Source: Sindora glabra
Lineage: Eukaryota > Streptophyta > Magnoliopsida > Fabales > Fabaceae
Length of the DNA stretch: 64,000 bases
NCBI GenBank assembly: GCA_020226215.1
Contig: CM035226.1
Location: forward strand, 90,234,895 to 90,298,894
Direction: 5' to 3'
The translations under genes were made by a program, and so were the position numbers. Below are positions 51,578 to 64,000 of the stretch, piece after piece. Within the stretch, counting starts at the first letter, position 1, and each line of letters starts with the position of its first letter. The notes beneath the pieces were generated by a model. The model was not told where the DNA came from and did not search any database. It saw nothing but the letters and a program-made list of their open reading frames with translations.

Positions 51578-54045
51578 TAATAAGGTGAAGTTATTATGGA
51601 ATTTGGTAAAGATGCCTTTATTGTTTGTGGCAACAAGTTGCTTTCTTATTTGCACTAAGTATTCTATATAGATTGGTAAGAATAGGAACAAATTTTATTC
51701 AACATCTAATTTTTTGAATTTAGGTAATTATTCTTGCATGCCCCATTGATAATTGATCAGTATATTTAATTATAGAATTAGACTTTGGTATTTCTGTTAA
51801 GATCTAAATGGTATATATCTAATGTAATTTTTTCATTGCAACATTTTGAATCTGAATATAGCCTACATTGATTGTTTATAAAGTTTTATTATGTAAATAG
51901 TTTGAGAAGTGATGATTGAACCTTCAAATGTAATTTTTTTTAAACTTTTGAACTATAAAATTCATATGAAAATGATTTATAGTTTTCTTTTTTATTTTTA
52001 AGCATAGTTTTATTACTGGTATTTTAGTTTGTGTTCATTTAGGTGTGTAGCAGTAATGTGGAGTAGTCTATCATTTAAAGTAACACTAGAAGATGTTATG
52101 CGGTATGCATAATATGTAATTTGTTTGCACTTCACATAAATAATTCAAATGGGGCCTAAATTCATGTTTACGTATTTATATTATGCATTATGAATGATAT
52201 ATGATTATTTCTTAATTTGGTAAATGAGGAAAATATATATTTGATATTTAAAACTATTCTTACATGCTAGGTAACTCTTTTAAGTTAATGTAAAAGGAAA
52301 ATTACTTCTTGCATTCTTTTAAAAGGGAGTGAATGATCATTCCCTTCTAATAGACATTAAGATCTATAGAATTGTTAACCCTTATAGCCTATGAGGAGGG
52401 AGTCAATAGGAAGTGAATGTAAAAGAATGAAATTAGCATTACTTAAATAAAAAATAGGTGGGGGACAAACTTAGCTTCTATCATTTTTAATTAATATTAT
52501 GTTATAATGTTAATCTTTGATTTTATAATGTGGTTTATTGAGTTTTAATTCTTTGATGTAGAGTTTAGATACAAATTTTAATCCAAACTAATTGGTAATC
52601 TCATGTATAAATTTTGGACTCTATTTGTTTTATTAGAAAATATTTTTGTAGGAATATAGTTACAAAATATTAAGATAATGGAAAATGACTTATTTAATGT
52701 TAAATGTAAAAAAGTTTAGCAGAAGACAACTTCCTCTTTGAAAAAGATGAGTTATTTTACTCCATTAGTATGCTTTTAGATATCATATTTTTTAATTACA
52801 AACTATAGAAATGTATGTTACTCTTTTATTTATATGTAAGGAATTGAGATTTTTCTGCATAAAACATATTGCAAAAAACAAATAGAGCCTTAATTTTTTA
52901 GTGTCATTTGCTAAACTTTTTATTTATAAGGCTTGCCTTTAGTTTATGAATGAATTTAAGATAATGTATTGCAATCATATAAGTGGTTTCTTTATATTGT
53001 ATGGTGTTATGACAAGTAATTTTCTCTTTATTTTAGTGTTATATTATATGGTAGGTAAATCTATTTCTTTTTCAAGTGATTAAAGTGTATTTGTTAAATG
53101 ACTCTTATGAATTTTTTAGGGTTATGTACATTTTATATCATAATTAATGTTTTCATGACATCATGGTTTTAAAGAAAACTCAAAACTTAAAAAAAAAAAG
53201 TAAGTTATTAAGATATTGAACCATGTGTTTTCTAGTAAAGAAAATACTATAGTTAAATTTAGGGCTTCCCATTGTGGCGGACCATTATTAAACCTATGTG
53301 TCTTTAGGATACATATTGTTATTTATAACATATTACTTGCTTTTTATTTTTTATTACATATTTATACACTATGTTATTATATAATATATAAAGCTATTAA
53401 AAAAGCTTGCAGATTGCAAGCCGACCTGTATGTTTATGGATTTTTATGGACTTGGGCATCTATTTTAGAGGTTTGTTTAAATACAAGCCAATTTAAGCTC
53501 AATCCATATGGCTCACAAAATATGTGGGCAAACCTATGGACGGGCTAGGTTAGCTCACATATTTTTATAATTTTCAAATCTTATATGGGCTGAAATTTTC
53601 AATTCATACAAAATTACACTCCCCTCTCTTATTTTTCATTATGTAATGTTGTGATATAGATTATTTCTAGGTGATATTATTAATTTTATGAGTATTTTAT
53701 AACTTATATGTATGTATAGTATTTTTTAAGGTTATATATAGATTTTAAATGCATTATGACTTATTTATGAATGTATATGTAGTATTTTGGAATGGTCTTA
53801 ATTTTTTTAATTATTTAAAGGTTTAAAAATTGAAAATATTTTAAATAAAAAAACTTGAACAGATTTGTATACCCAAAAGTTTTTTAGGACTGAAATAAGA
53901 TCTCCAATATAAAGGTATACAAAATATGTGGGTCAACTCAATCCAATATGCAAAAAAGGTGGCCTGTGTGGATAGACTAGGCCTATTTCTCAACTATAAT
54001 AGTACATTATTCATTTAAGTGGGATATTATAGTATATTATATTAA
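51578..54045. other. AT-rich spacer, possible hAT-like scrap at 53260-53990
   Basis: No gene supported. Between 53400 and 53990 short words GCCGACCTGTATG, GACGGGCTAGG and TAGACTAGGCCTATTTC recall the interior of the hAT MITE at 15437. TAGGGCTTCCC at 53260 could be one terminus but no matching opposite end or 8-bp duplication was found. A 110-codon open frame at 53216-53548 has no recognisable domain. Confidence 0.35.
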
Positions 54046-54071
54046 TACATACATACATACATACATACATA

Positions 54072-54147
<76 letters not shown>
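54046..54147. repeat. Compound (CATA)n/(AT)n microsatellite
   Basis: Tandem ACAT units pass into about 30 AT units. Confidence 0.95.
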
Positions 54148-54148
<1 letters not shown>

Positions 54149-55032
54149 CAAAATGTGTTAGGAAAGAGCCCTTAAATACCTTTGTGAGTTGCTATTTAGG
54201 ATAATAGCTCATGTTTCAATGTTTCTTTTCCTTTCCTTTCATGTGATACTATACTGCATCAATCTAGTTCATTTACAATATATTACTCCTAACATTTCTT
54301 TATTGCTTAGTATTTGAATGGGTTCTTTCTTTTCTTCTTTTTCACCTTAATAATTACTTATACAAGTTTCTTACTTTGTATACGAGTTAAAGAGCTTTCT
54401 ATTCTTATTTGTGATAGTTTGTATAACTATTATTACAAAATTTTCTATTCTTATTGAAACCATTCTTATATAAGTTGTGGGTTAGTTGTGTTTCAGTCTC
54501 TTACATTTTTGTACTTTTTTGTGAATTTCTCTCGCTTGCTTATTTTTAATAAATGTACTTTGAGATTTTTTTTATACCTATTTTATTATCTTGTGTTTTT
54601 TTGTATTTTTTCTTTAATTGGAAATTTATTTGGGTTCTTTATTTATTGATATCACATTAGTAGCTAACTATACTTATTTCATTGTCTTGCATGTTAGATT
54701 TGGCTGTATACTAGTACCAAAATCTCTCCTTATATATTTTTCCAATGAATGAAAATTTCTACATATAGGATTTTTAGTTTATTAGTAAGATTTTATACAT
54801 TTTCTAACTGTATTTTCTAGGTTACCTTCATATTTTGTGTTGAATTTATTCTCCACATAGTATGCATCTATATTTATAAGTAGAATATAACAAGTAAATT
54901 GAGGCTTTCTTTTATTTGCTTAGTTTTTTTGGATTCCATTCTTTAATTTTAGTTATCTATAATTTATAAAAAAATACCTTAGTTCAAAACAAGGCGTGTC
55001 CATTTTTTATGTAATGATAATAAAAAGGTTAT
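54148..55032. other. T-rich spacer
   Basis: No gene, terminal repeat or recognisable coding domain seen. Confidence 0.45.
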
Positions 55033-58000
55033 TATTGAAAAATTATAAGTAAGAAATAATCTTTTATTCAATCGAATTATGTAAAAAAGTATAATATATA
55101 TGCAAATAAAAGCATATAAATTTGGATAGAAAATAAAACCTAGATTTCTAGCTATCTTCATGTTTTAATGTGGAACATAATCAACCTTTTGATCATATAA
55201 CCAACTTTATGATCATGAATTACCAAATATTGGTTCTTCTAGGATGAGCAGGTTCACTCCTTTTAATTATTCTAATTATCCAAAAATTTTTGGGAGGATA
55301 TTTTTCCAAGCACTAATGAGGTACGCATAGTCTAAACTAAAGTATGGAAGTAAGGCATATAACCAAATTCTACCTATTTTAATGTCTAGGAATTATTACT
55401 ATAAATTTTGCCTAATCATTATTATCACTAATGGGAAATAAACTTTCATTAACATATTATCATTTCAATATTAAAAGGCCTATAATAGAAATTTAATTTA
55501 TATTTTTTTAAATTAAAAATTTGAATTAAAATTTCAATTGTCTCCATTTGGACCATATAATACATAAATTATTGTTACTTTAATATATCAATAAAAAAAA
55601 TATGGTAATATTACACCCATAGGTCGAAGTTAAGACCATATGCATCAAATAGTACATAACAATTATATTTGATAAGAATATTAACATTATAGACATTGTA
55701 TACCTACACCTAGCTATTAATTGAAACTCAATATTCGATAGGGATATTAATGTAAAACATGTATAATAAGATTTACATAATGATAAATGTGATTATATGT
55801 AAATTTTGCACAATAGTCTTAGCATCCGCCGATGATGTTAAATAAGGATCTATGTTCTCAACACTATAATGAGATAGGATCTAAATATATTTATTAACAT
55901 ATCAGAACCATAATATATGCAAAATTAACAATGTATGACAACATGAATATTTCATTTATACATATCTTGAGATAAACAATAGTTCAATCATACTAAATAA
56001 AACACTTCCACAAATCTAGAACATAAAAAACTTAGTTAAACCCATATTAATTACATCATTATGATATATTGCAACTACAAAGCCTTTGTTCAATGATCTA
56101 TGAGAATATAATTCGTGGAAATATACTTTATACAACTAGTATGCTTGCATATTATCTCTTTCACAAATTAGTACTTTATATTAAAATATTTTATACAGGT
56201 AGAACTTTTATTATTTCAAGAGAAATTCACAATAGTAATATTATCATAACAAATGGTTAAGGGCTTTAAAATATTCTCCATAATATTGAAACCAATAATA
56301 AAATTCCTTAACCAAGTAACTTTGCTAATACTTTTATGACATATGACATGCTTTGCTTCCATAATGGATATTATTGAAAGAAATTGCTTAACATTTTTTC
56401 ATAACATATTTCCTCCGAGAATTATAAAGATGTATTTAAATGTTGATTTATGACTATTTAGACAACTAGAAAAATTTAAGTCTAAATAGCACATAACTGT
56501 GAGATCTCTTAATCTCTTATAGGTTATCATGTAATCTTTTATACCTTGCAAGTGCCTCATAACTTTTTTAACAAAAGTCTAATATTTTTTAATAGGATCA
56601 CTATGGTATCTCCCTTATATAGTAACAACATAAACTATATCAAGACGTGCACATACTTGAGCATACATCAAGCTACCTATAACTAATGTATATAAGATAT
56701 TTTTCATCTTTTTTATCATCATTTTAAGGACATTGGACCTTTGAGAAAATCTCATTCTTTTGAATGGGTGCAAAAACTTAAAAGCACATAGCCATATTAA
56801 ACCTTTCTAGTACTTTCTCAATGTATAATTGTTAAAATAAACTAAGCATTCATTAGGATCTATCATGATGGATCTCTATGCCTAGCACATATGAAGTGAT
56901 CCTTTGATCTTTTATCTCAATTTGTTTTAACAACATCTACTTTGTCTCAGTCAACAAGTTCATGTTATTACTTAGAAGAGAATATTATCGACATACAATA
57001 CCAGTATCATAAAATCACCCGCACTCATCATCTTATAAGTACACTAATCTGTATCATTCTCCTTAAATGTAATGGAAGTCACTATTTCATAAAATTTGAG
57101 GTACCAATGCAAAACACTTGCTTTAAACTATATATGGATTTTTTAGTTTACACATAAGGTGTTGCTTGCCATTCTCTTGGAAACCATCTAACTGGTTCAT
57201 ATACATTATTTCTAATAAGTTACCATTTAGAAAGGTTGTTTTAATATCCATCTAATATAACTCAATATCAAAATGAGCCAGTAAAGTCATGATTACCCAA
57301 AATGATTCCTTACTTGAAATTGGGAGAAAGTTTCTATATAATTTATATCTTCCTTTAGAATGTAGCCTTTAGCTACAAGTATGGCCTCATACTTTTTAAT
57401 ATCTCCTTGAACATCTCTTTTGATCTTAAAGACTCATTGATATGTAACCAACATAAAACTTGCAAGTAACTTAACTAAATCTTATATCTCATTCTTATAC
57501 ATAAAAGCTAACTTATCTTTAATGGCATTGATACAATATATAGAATTAGGACTAGAAATTACTTGTAAAAACATCATAATATTGAAGTCATCATTAATGT
57601 TATATTTATGCTCTTATAGGTAAACTAGGCAATCATTTGAAATTATCAATTTAAGAGATATACCAAATCTTATCAAGGGAACTTCTTTAGTAGGTTTTGC
57701 ATCTTCTACCATTGGTTGCACTAGATCATCTTTTTGTATTGGAAAAGATAACTTACTCATTATAGTGCTCGTGGAACTATCACAATCTTATCTATGAAGT
57801 AAACAATGAGAAGTTTCTAGCTCCTACTATAAAGTTTATCCTTAAAGAAAATGGTTTGATCTCATTTTATAGCTCATATTGAATGAATTGGATAATAAAA
57901 CCTATTACCTTTTAGACCACTACAAGTACCTTATAAAATATCCTTCAATTATTTTTAATTAAGTTTTTTATATAGATGCATGTAAGGTTTGGTTTTAGCG

Positions 58001-58560
58001 TTAGAACCCTAGATAAGGAAATGCCTTAGAATAGGCCTTTTGTCATATGGTAGCCCATAAGGAGTTTTGGGTACTAACTGGTTGAGAACTTAATTCAAAA
58101 TGCATATAGCAGTTTTCAAAGCATTGCTTTGTAAGTATCCTGGTAATGTAGAAATGGCCAACATGCATTTCACTATGTCTATAATTGTTTAGTTTCTTTA
58201 TTTGATAATTCCGTTTTATTACTATGTCTTAGGTATAGTGTAAACTACTTCAATTTTCACACTCTTGTTAGTATTTAGAAAAAGGACTAGGATTTCTTCC
58301 TATCTTATCATACCTATCATAATACTTATCTTCTGTGTAAGAATTAACATATTTAATTCTTTTTCCTAATTTAAGTTCAACTACTATCTTAAATGAAATG
58401 GAGGTATCTAATGATTTAGATTTCTTATTCAGTAGTTGTACCCGTCCAAATAAAGAATAATCATCAATAAATATGATAAAGTATTTGTAACCACTTATAG
58501 CACATTACTTTGGAGTATCTTATTTTTTACTCCTTTTCCTTTTCTAACTCTAATAGGTAA

Positions 58561-58821
58561 TTATCCTTTAGTGCAATCTATACATGAATCGAAGTCATAG
58601 AAATCAAGCTTATAAAGAACTTTATTTTTAATGAACATCGACATCATTTCCTTAGAAATGTGCCCTAACCATTTATGCCACAACATCAAAGAATTTTTAT
58701 TGTTTCTTTTTCTTTTACTCTTAACAACATTTATTGAATTGACAAAGTTTGGATCTAAGTATATTTTATACAAACCATCACATAACACAGTAGAACCAAC
58801 AACAAAACAATTATAAATCAA
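58561..58821 (-). pseudogene. Copia GAG-pre-integrase fragment
   Basis: Longest surviving open frame of the - strand copia (86 codons). LWHKWLGHISKEMMSMFIKN and DFDSCIDCTKG match the H/C-containing GAG-pre-integrase segment that precedes integrase in copia polyproteins; the family's LWHxRLGHIS His residues and the C-x2-C pair are still present. Neighbouring frames are broken, so it is not expected to be functional. Confidence 0.85.
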
Positions 58822-59639
58822 ATTAAATTTGCAATTTTAAAAATAACTTTCGTGACCTCATTTTTGAATTATTGTGATCAATGTAACAATATCAATCGAA
58901 TATCTTTTCAAGCCTACCTAAACCAATTAATGTCTGAAAAATTTATTATTTTCTAGAATATAGACGATGCAATGACATAAGATTTATTAAATGTTTCTTT
59001 CTTTGTATCACATTAGAAGATAAACTTTTTATAATTGATAAAGTTCAATCTTTTAAATATATTTGAAAAAAATCAAACATGTCAAAATCTTTCAAAAGTC
59101 AAAGTCCAAGTCAAATAGAACATGTTTCATTTTTGATTTGGAAATAGTTGAAACATAATATCCTTAGAAAATAAAAACTTTTAGTGAAGTGATTTTAATA
59201 TATATATATCAATCAAAATGCCATTACTTTCGATAGATTCTTAAACAAACCATTTTTTTAGAAAAGATATTTTACTAGAAATAAAGGTTGAATTAGGTTT
59301 ACAAAACTTGTTTAAATATTATTTTCTTTGAAAATATTTTAAGGAACCAAAAAGATGTTTTTGAAGATAAACTTTTTGAAAACTAAGTTTCTTTGTTTCC
59401 ATAGTTCAAACCATGAAACTAACATAATAGAATAGGATTATGTTTATAAAATTCAGAAAAATAAAAAAGTGTTGCTCTATTTAAAAATATTGTGGTGATA
59501 ACATCAAATTTAAAATCAATTTCTTTGGAAATAGTTCAAGTTTAAAACTATGTGACTAACACTTGGAAAAATGCCTCACAAATATTTAGAAAAAAAATAC
59601 TTGGATAAGATATATGCTTACCTTTAATGTATAGGAAAA

Positions 59640-62600
59640 CCCCTTTTCTTGTGTTTCCTTGAAAATTACCATCAAATCCCTTATTATCATTTGTAACAAT
59701 ATTTAAATAAAACATATATAAAAGGAAACAAATGAAACAAATAGTAATGTAAATTATATATCAATATAATTAAATATATGCATCCTTTTTTTACAAGCAA
59801 GGTATTAAGGTTTTACTATACCTTTTTATCAAAATAACTATAATAATGCTAAAGCAAGTTAATGCAAATATATGCATTTAATACAAATCAAAAGAAAACA
59901 AAACAAAATGACATCTCATAATCTAGCTATTCACTAATGTATCAAAAATAAAAACTCATGTCTAACTTATAGTTCTCAATAGCGGTAAATGGAGCTTCTA
60001 CTAGTACATACCATAACGTCTACATGCTTTAAGCTCATTGGATGGCATTAAGAATGGTTTTTGCAAAGATATATTCACAAGAAGAGTTAGTAATAAAATT
60101 ATTTAGTGAGATAGCTATCGCACAAATTTTCTAGGTAGTTTTAATTCAAATAACATTTATATACAATATATATTAAAAATCTAATTACTTGTTAGAAAAT
60201 ATTTCTTATTAAGCCATACCATATACTACATTAATAACACTTAGACAAAATAAATTTAATCATAAACACAATACAAATATTTGAACAAATATTAAATGGC
60301 TTGAATGTATAAAAGATTCCTCTTTGTTACTCCAAGTTAACCTTATCCCATGCATATCCTAACCATGTCTTTCCAAGGTTAACTATATCCTATGTGACCT
60401 TCCATGTAACTTAAAAGTTAGGTGTTGGGCCAAACCTTAAAACTCTCCACAAAGTCTTGTATCATACAAATATGTCACATTTCATATATGACGTTCAAGC
60501 CAATAATGTCATATATAACATAAAAATCCAAATTTTGCATATAGCCATAATTTCACATATGGTATAAAGTTAATTTAACATAGGGTTCTCATTAGCCTAT
60601 CTTATAAAACAGTGTAAGGTTAAAATGCCAATCATAACCACAACTAGAACATGAAAATAATCTAAAAAGATGAATTTACAAATCACTCTTTTAGTGACCA
60701 TAAGTATTATTGGGGTTTTCATTCAGATGTTACTATATCACTTTCAAAAACTTATCAATATGGAGTTTCATTCACAAATATTCTCATATACAAATAGATT
60801 AGTGCATTTACCAGCCATATTATATCTTATATCAATATTCCTACACTAATTTTTTGATTTCATTATAAAACCAATAAAGAAGTATCTATTTTTTCATAGA
60901 AATCTTATTATTAGCGAAACACACTTTTAAGCCAGTAATTACATGTAATTATGTGTGATTCATTAATAAAATATCAATCTAGGATTAATATTGAGTACAT
61001 AATTTTTGCAACAAAATTGGAAATTTACAATTTGGATTTTTTAAGCTCCACCAAGTAGTTTCAATCCTATGCATTGCATATTATTCTAACAAGTTAAAGA
61101 GATATTTTTTCTTAACAAATCAAGCATTTAATCATGTTACCTAATAGTAGTAAAACTACACAATTTCATCATAAAACAACATCCAAATGTTAAAAAAATA
61201 GTCACGAAATTGTATTCTTATACTTAGAAATTTCACTTAAAATAGCAAATTTTAATAATTTTTTTTCAAAATATTTATAGTTTAAAAATGGTTTTAAACC
61301 TTATATTTCAACTTTTTTTCAAGCTCAAAACAAGTTATCCACATATCTCACTAACCTAAAACCTCAAAATAAGCTTTCTTGATTTTCAAAAATCTATTTT
61401 ATTCACAAATCTTTATGAAATTTTTAAAAATTTCTAGAATTTAAAACAATCATTTAAATGACATTTTAAAAACTTTTTCATTTCATACTCAAAACATGTT
61501 ACACTAGTCAATATTTTAACCTAGTAACAAACCACACTAAGGAAAATGACTTATTTTCATCAAAAACTAAAATTTAATATAACTTTTGTAAGAAAATATA
61601 AGAAATTTTCATCCATGTTTTAAGTACTTAAAACATAATTTTTCAACCATTTTTTACCATAAAATAAGTTATACAAGCTTCCAAAAATGGTTTATTACTA
61701 AAAACCATTTCAACACTAAAACTAATAAATGATTCAACTAATAAAAATAATATTTCTACTTATTATCCACTAACAACACGATTTATCTTAATTTTGATTA
61801 TTTCTATTTATAATTTTTATCAAGTATTATAATAACAAGTATATTTAAATTGCCCAATGCAATTACAAAAATTAAATTTCTTCTTATGAAAGGTGCATAA
61901 ACAACATCTTTTTATTCCAAAATATGATCAAATGACAAATTTAAAAAGACTATTTCAACATGCTCCATTTATACTCTGAAAAAATGGCAATAATTATGAT
62001 CTTATAATGTGAAGTTCAACAATACAATCATCATAAACGTTGGAAGCTTTTAAGGCAAGGCATAGCTTGCACACTACCACGCACCTTAGGCATGGATGGG
62101 ATTAGCATGTAAGTGTCTATTGATTATCTTCTACCTCTTACTAGGTTTACAATTAGGTTGACTTGACTTAGTTATAACTTGATTCTCTTTTTTTTGGCAT
62201 TTTAAATATTTTTCCAATGCATTTTTTGCACCATTTAAATCCTAAATACATTTTAATACATATTAAAGAGAAAGAAAAACCTTTCCAAAAACACTCCAAA
62301 AATCCATTTGAATTTCAAATTTTTTATAAACTTTGTGAATTTTTAATGTTTTAAAATGGTAAAAAAAATCCCTGGTTTTTCAATTTTTTTTAATGCCAAA
62401 TGTGTTTCTTAATAAAAAATCATAGAAAAATAATGATCCACTTCATAAATTATCTCATTTTCAATTCATTTTTTTTTCAAAAAAAAATTATACATAGTTC
62501 GAAATGAATATGCCATACTGAAAAATATGAATCTAAAGGCCATTTTGCAAATTGTGAATACACCATTCTATATTATTTCAGTCTAGGATTGTACAATTTC

Positions 62601-62642
62601 AAACTCAAGCACATATTCAACAAAACCATGCTAGGAATGACA
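59640..62642. other. Unassigned AT-rich 3 kb within the copia element
   Basis: No coding domain seen. It includes CATATATGAC/CACATATGG words around 60470-60560 and a less AT-rich stretch near 62040-62110. It may be a nested LTR or a decayed gag/leader; I cannot delimit ends. Confidence 0.35.
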
Positions 62643-63121
62643 TGTTGGATTTAAAAATAAAATAATAATTAATTTTATTAGAAATATTATATGGATTAGC
62701 ATTAATCAATTATTGGAATATTTATTTAAGTAATTAGTTTTGTATTTTAACATTAAGTGTAGAACAGATTGGGCCTTAGTTTAATGTGTATGATCCATGA
62801 TAGGTTGGATCATGCATAAGCCCATATGGGTAGAGGTCCCAACTTACAGCCCTTTAGTAGTCAGTAGTTTCCTATCACAAGTCTGACTATAAATAGAGAG
62901 ATCAGGGTTATTATTTGAACACAGAAAATAAGGATTCCCACTCTTCTAAATTTCTCTCTCCCTTTTCTCTCTATCTTGATAACCTAAGGGGTCAAGTAGG
63001 TTGTAATTCTACTCATCATTATTCAGATCAATCATGGCCTCATCAAATTATACTCCAGGTACGCTTATAATTTTATTATGATTAATTTCATAATTTTGTA
63101 ATTTAATTCATACTTCCAACA
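62643..63121 (+). repeat. Copia 5' LTR, + orientation, 479 bp
   Basis: Starts TGTTGGATTTAAAAATAA and ends ATACTTCCAACA (TGTTGG/CCAACA inverted ends). It contains a TATA box TATAAATA (62888-62895) and is followed after two bases by a perfect primer-binding site. The internal region that follows (63136 to about 63620) is leader-like and then stops at the - strand copia primer-binding site, so only the 5' end of this element is present here. Confidence 0.88.
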
Positions 63122-63123
63122 AT

Positions 63124-63135
63124 TGGTATCAGAGC
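63124..63135 (+). other. tRNA-Met primer-binding site
   Basis: TGGTATCAGAGC, complementary to the 3' end of plant initiator tRNA-Met, placed directly after the LTR. This fixes the + orientation of the 62643 copia end. Confidence 0.9.
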
Positions 63136-63626
63136 CTGGTTGACAGTATGAATTATATGATTATGAGCAATTTAAAATTAATTTGGTAAATTCATAAAAT
63201 TCCCAATATTTTTTTATTATTTTCATGCTTGGAATTGCTACGAATTGGGGATTTTAAATTCTGAAATAATTGGATCTGTTTCTTTTTGATTAAATATTGA
63301 ATCTTCTTTTGATATGCATGAGGAATATTACCTTGTCATTTAATTGCATCAAATTCGAGATTATTGCGAATCAGTTTGAATTTTTTCCAGAAAATTTATG
63401 AACAAACTGTACAATTTTAAAGCTTTCCCTTCAGCTTAATATGTGAATTTATATTAAAAATAGGTCAGATATAATTTCTGGGATTAAAAAGGGGTTAAAT
63501 AATAAATTTAGAAGCTTAAATAGATATTTAAAATTCATAGCATGATTTGGTAGTAGATCATGAATATTTATAAATAGATATTATTTTCCATATTCTAGAT
63601 ACATACCATTTTAACATAGTTTGAAA

Positions 63627-63638
63627 GCTCTAATATCA
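63627..63638 (-). other. Degenerate tRNA-Met primer-binding site, - strand
   Basis: Reads TGATATTAGAGC on the - strand, two changes from TGGTATCAGAGC, and lies two bases from the LTR-homologous sequence that begins at 63641. It orients the large copia element. Confidence 0.7.
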
Positions 63639-64000
63639 ATTATTGAAAAATTATAAGAAAAAAAATTATTTTTGTCATATTAAAATGTGTAAAAAGTTAT
63701 TACATGTATGCAAATAAAAATAAAAGTCTATAAAGTTAGATAAAAAATAAAACATAAATTTCATATTGCTTTCGTATTTTAATGTGGAATACAATTAGCC
63801 CTCAAGTTAGTTGATTAGCCTTACAATCATGAATAACTAAATATTTGTTCTTCTAAGATAAACAAGCTAACTCCTTTTGATTATTCTGATTATCCGAAAA
63901 CATTTTAAAGTGGCTATTTTCTAGAGTGTTAATAAGGTACACATAGCCCAAATCAAAGTATAAGAGTAGAACCATATTTTTTCTTAAATTAATAAATTAG

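Larger units (their letters stand above)
55033..64000 (-). mobile_element. Decayed Ty1/copia retrotransposon, truncated by window end
   Basis: The 55033-55390 sequence recurs in the same orientation at 63641-64000, so these are the two LTRs; the higher one is the 5' LTR of a - strand element. Next to it, 63627-63638 read on the - strand is TGATATTAGAGC, 10 of 12 matches to the tRNA-Met primer-binding site. Domains on the - strand from high to low: GAG-pre-integrase LWHKWLGHISKEMMS...SCIDCTKG (58821-58561); integrase GYKYFIIFIDDYSLFGRVQL (about 58490-58430); reverse transcriptase KSIYSLKQ (about 57142-57119) and a VDDILL remnant near 57000; RNase H to about 56050. Stops are frequent. The segment 59640-62642 is unassigned and a second copia end sits at 62643-63121. 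Confidence 0.82.

Noticed and set aside
53216..53548. 110-codon open frame
   Set aside because: Very AT-rich, hydrophobic by composition, no domain, and it runs through a possible hAT scrap.
1..64000. CRISPR-like or bacterial defence system
   Set aside because: Eukaryotic genes with introns and plant retrotransposons throughout; no regularly spaced identical repeats were seen.

Overview
The window is eudicot nuclear DNA: AT-rich, with spliced genes (GT-AG introns, several 0.7-2.5 kb), MITEs, (AT)n microsatellites, and a right half built of decayed LTR retrotransposons. Three protein-coding genes can be supported. (1) The 3' nine-tenths of an autoinhibited P2B Ca2+-ATPase of the tonoplast ACA4/ACA11 type (+ strand, 1-4895; N-terminus outside the window). 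(2) A small conserved gene of unknown function (- strand, 13385-10295, 3 exons, 166 aa). (3) A complete cytosolic-type NAD+-dependent glycerol-3-phosphate dehydrogenase of the GPDHC1 type (- strand, 23992-21090, 5 coding exons, 465 aa).

Left third (1-25 kb): the three genes, separated by AT-rich spacers and inside which several small DNA transposons can be delimited. These are a 1.9 kb TAA-flanked inverted-repeat element (7867-9751), a long-TIR Mutator-like MITE in an intron (12061-12268), an hAT MITE with an exact 8-bp target duplication (15437-15687), two PIF/Harbinger-like MITEs (15892-16224, 24754-24971), a possible SINE in a GPDH intron, and a decayed copia gag remnant on the - strand (16.5-18.3 kb).

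Middle (25.8-51.6 kb): a stack of Ty3/gypsy DNA. Three related LTRs (about 25785-28395, 38545-40313, 49290-51577) bracket two + strand Del/Tekay-like internal regions, giving LTR-internal-LTR-internal-LTR. Into these are nested two related solo LTRs (29448-31132 with an exact 5-bp target duplication; 42059-43450), a 2.8 kb TGTCACGA-type LTR-like element (43857-46654), a short gypsy fragment (46721-47438), a Tourist-like MITE (26928-27172) and a second gypsy of another lineage on the - strand (about 34870-38490). All are full of stops and frameshifts.

Right end (51.6-64 kb): AT-rich spacer, then a decayed Ty1/copia on the - strand (from about 55033 past the window end) with recognisable RT, integrase and GAG-pre-integrase domains. 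The 5' end of another copia in + orientation (LTR 62643-63121 plus primer-binding site) lies within it.

The ACA4-type and GPDHC1-type genes being near neighbours recalls Arabidopsis, where ACA4 (At2g41560) and GPDHC1 (At2g41540) are also almost adjacent, so this looks like an old eudicot microsyntenic block expanded by transposons. I found no bacterial-type system, CRISPR array or clearly new biological machine. The least explained items are the uncharacterised 166-aa protein, the 1.9 kb inverted-repeat element with a GC-richer unidentified interior, and the arrays of short palindrome-like motifs in the gypsy LTRs. All reading is by eye; no database search was run.
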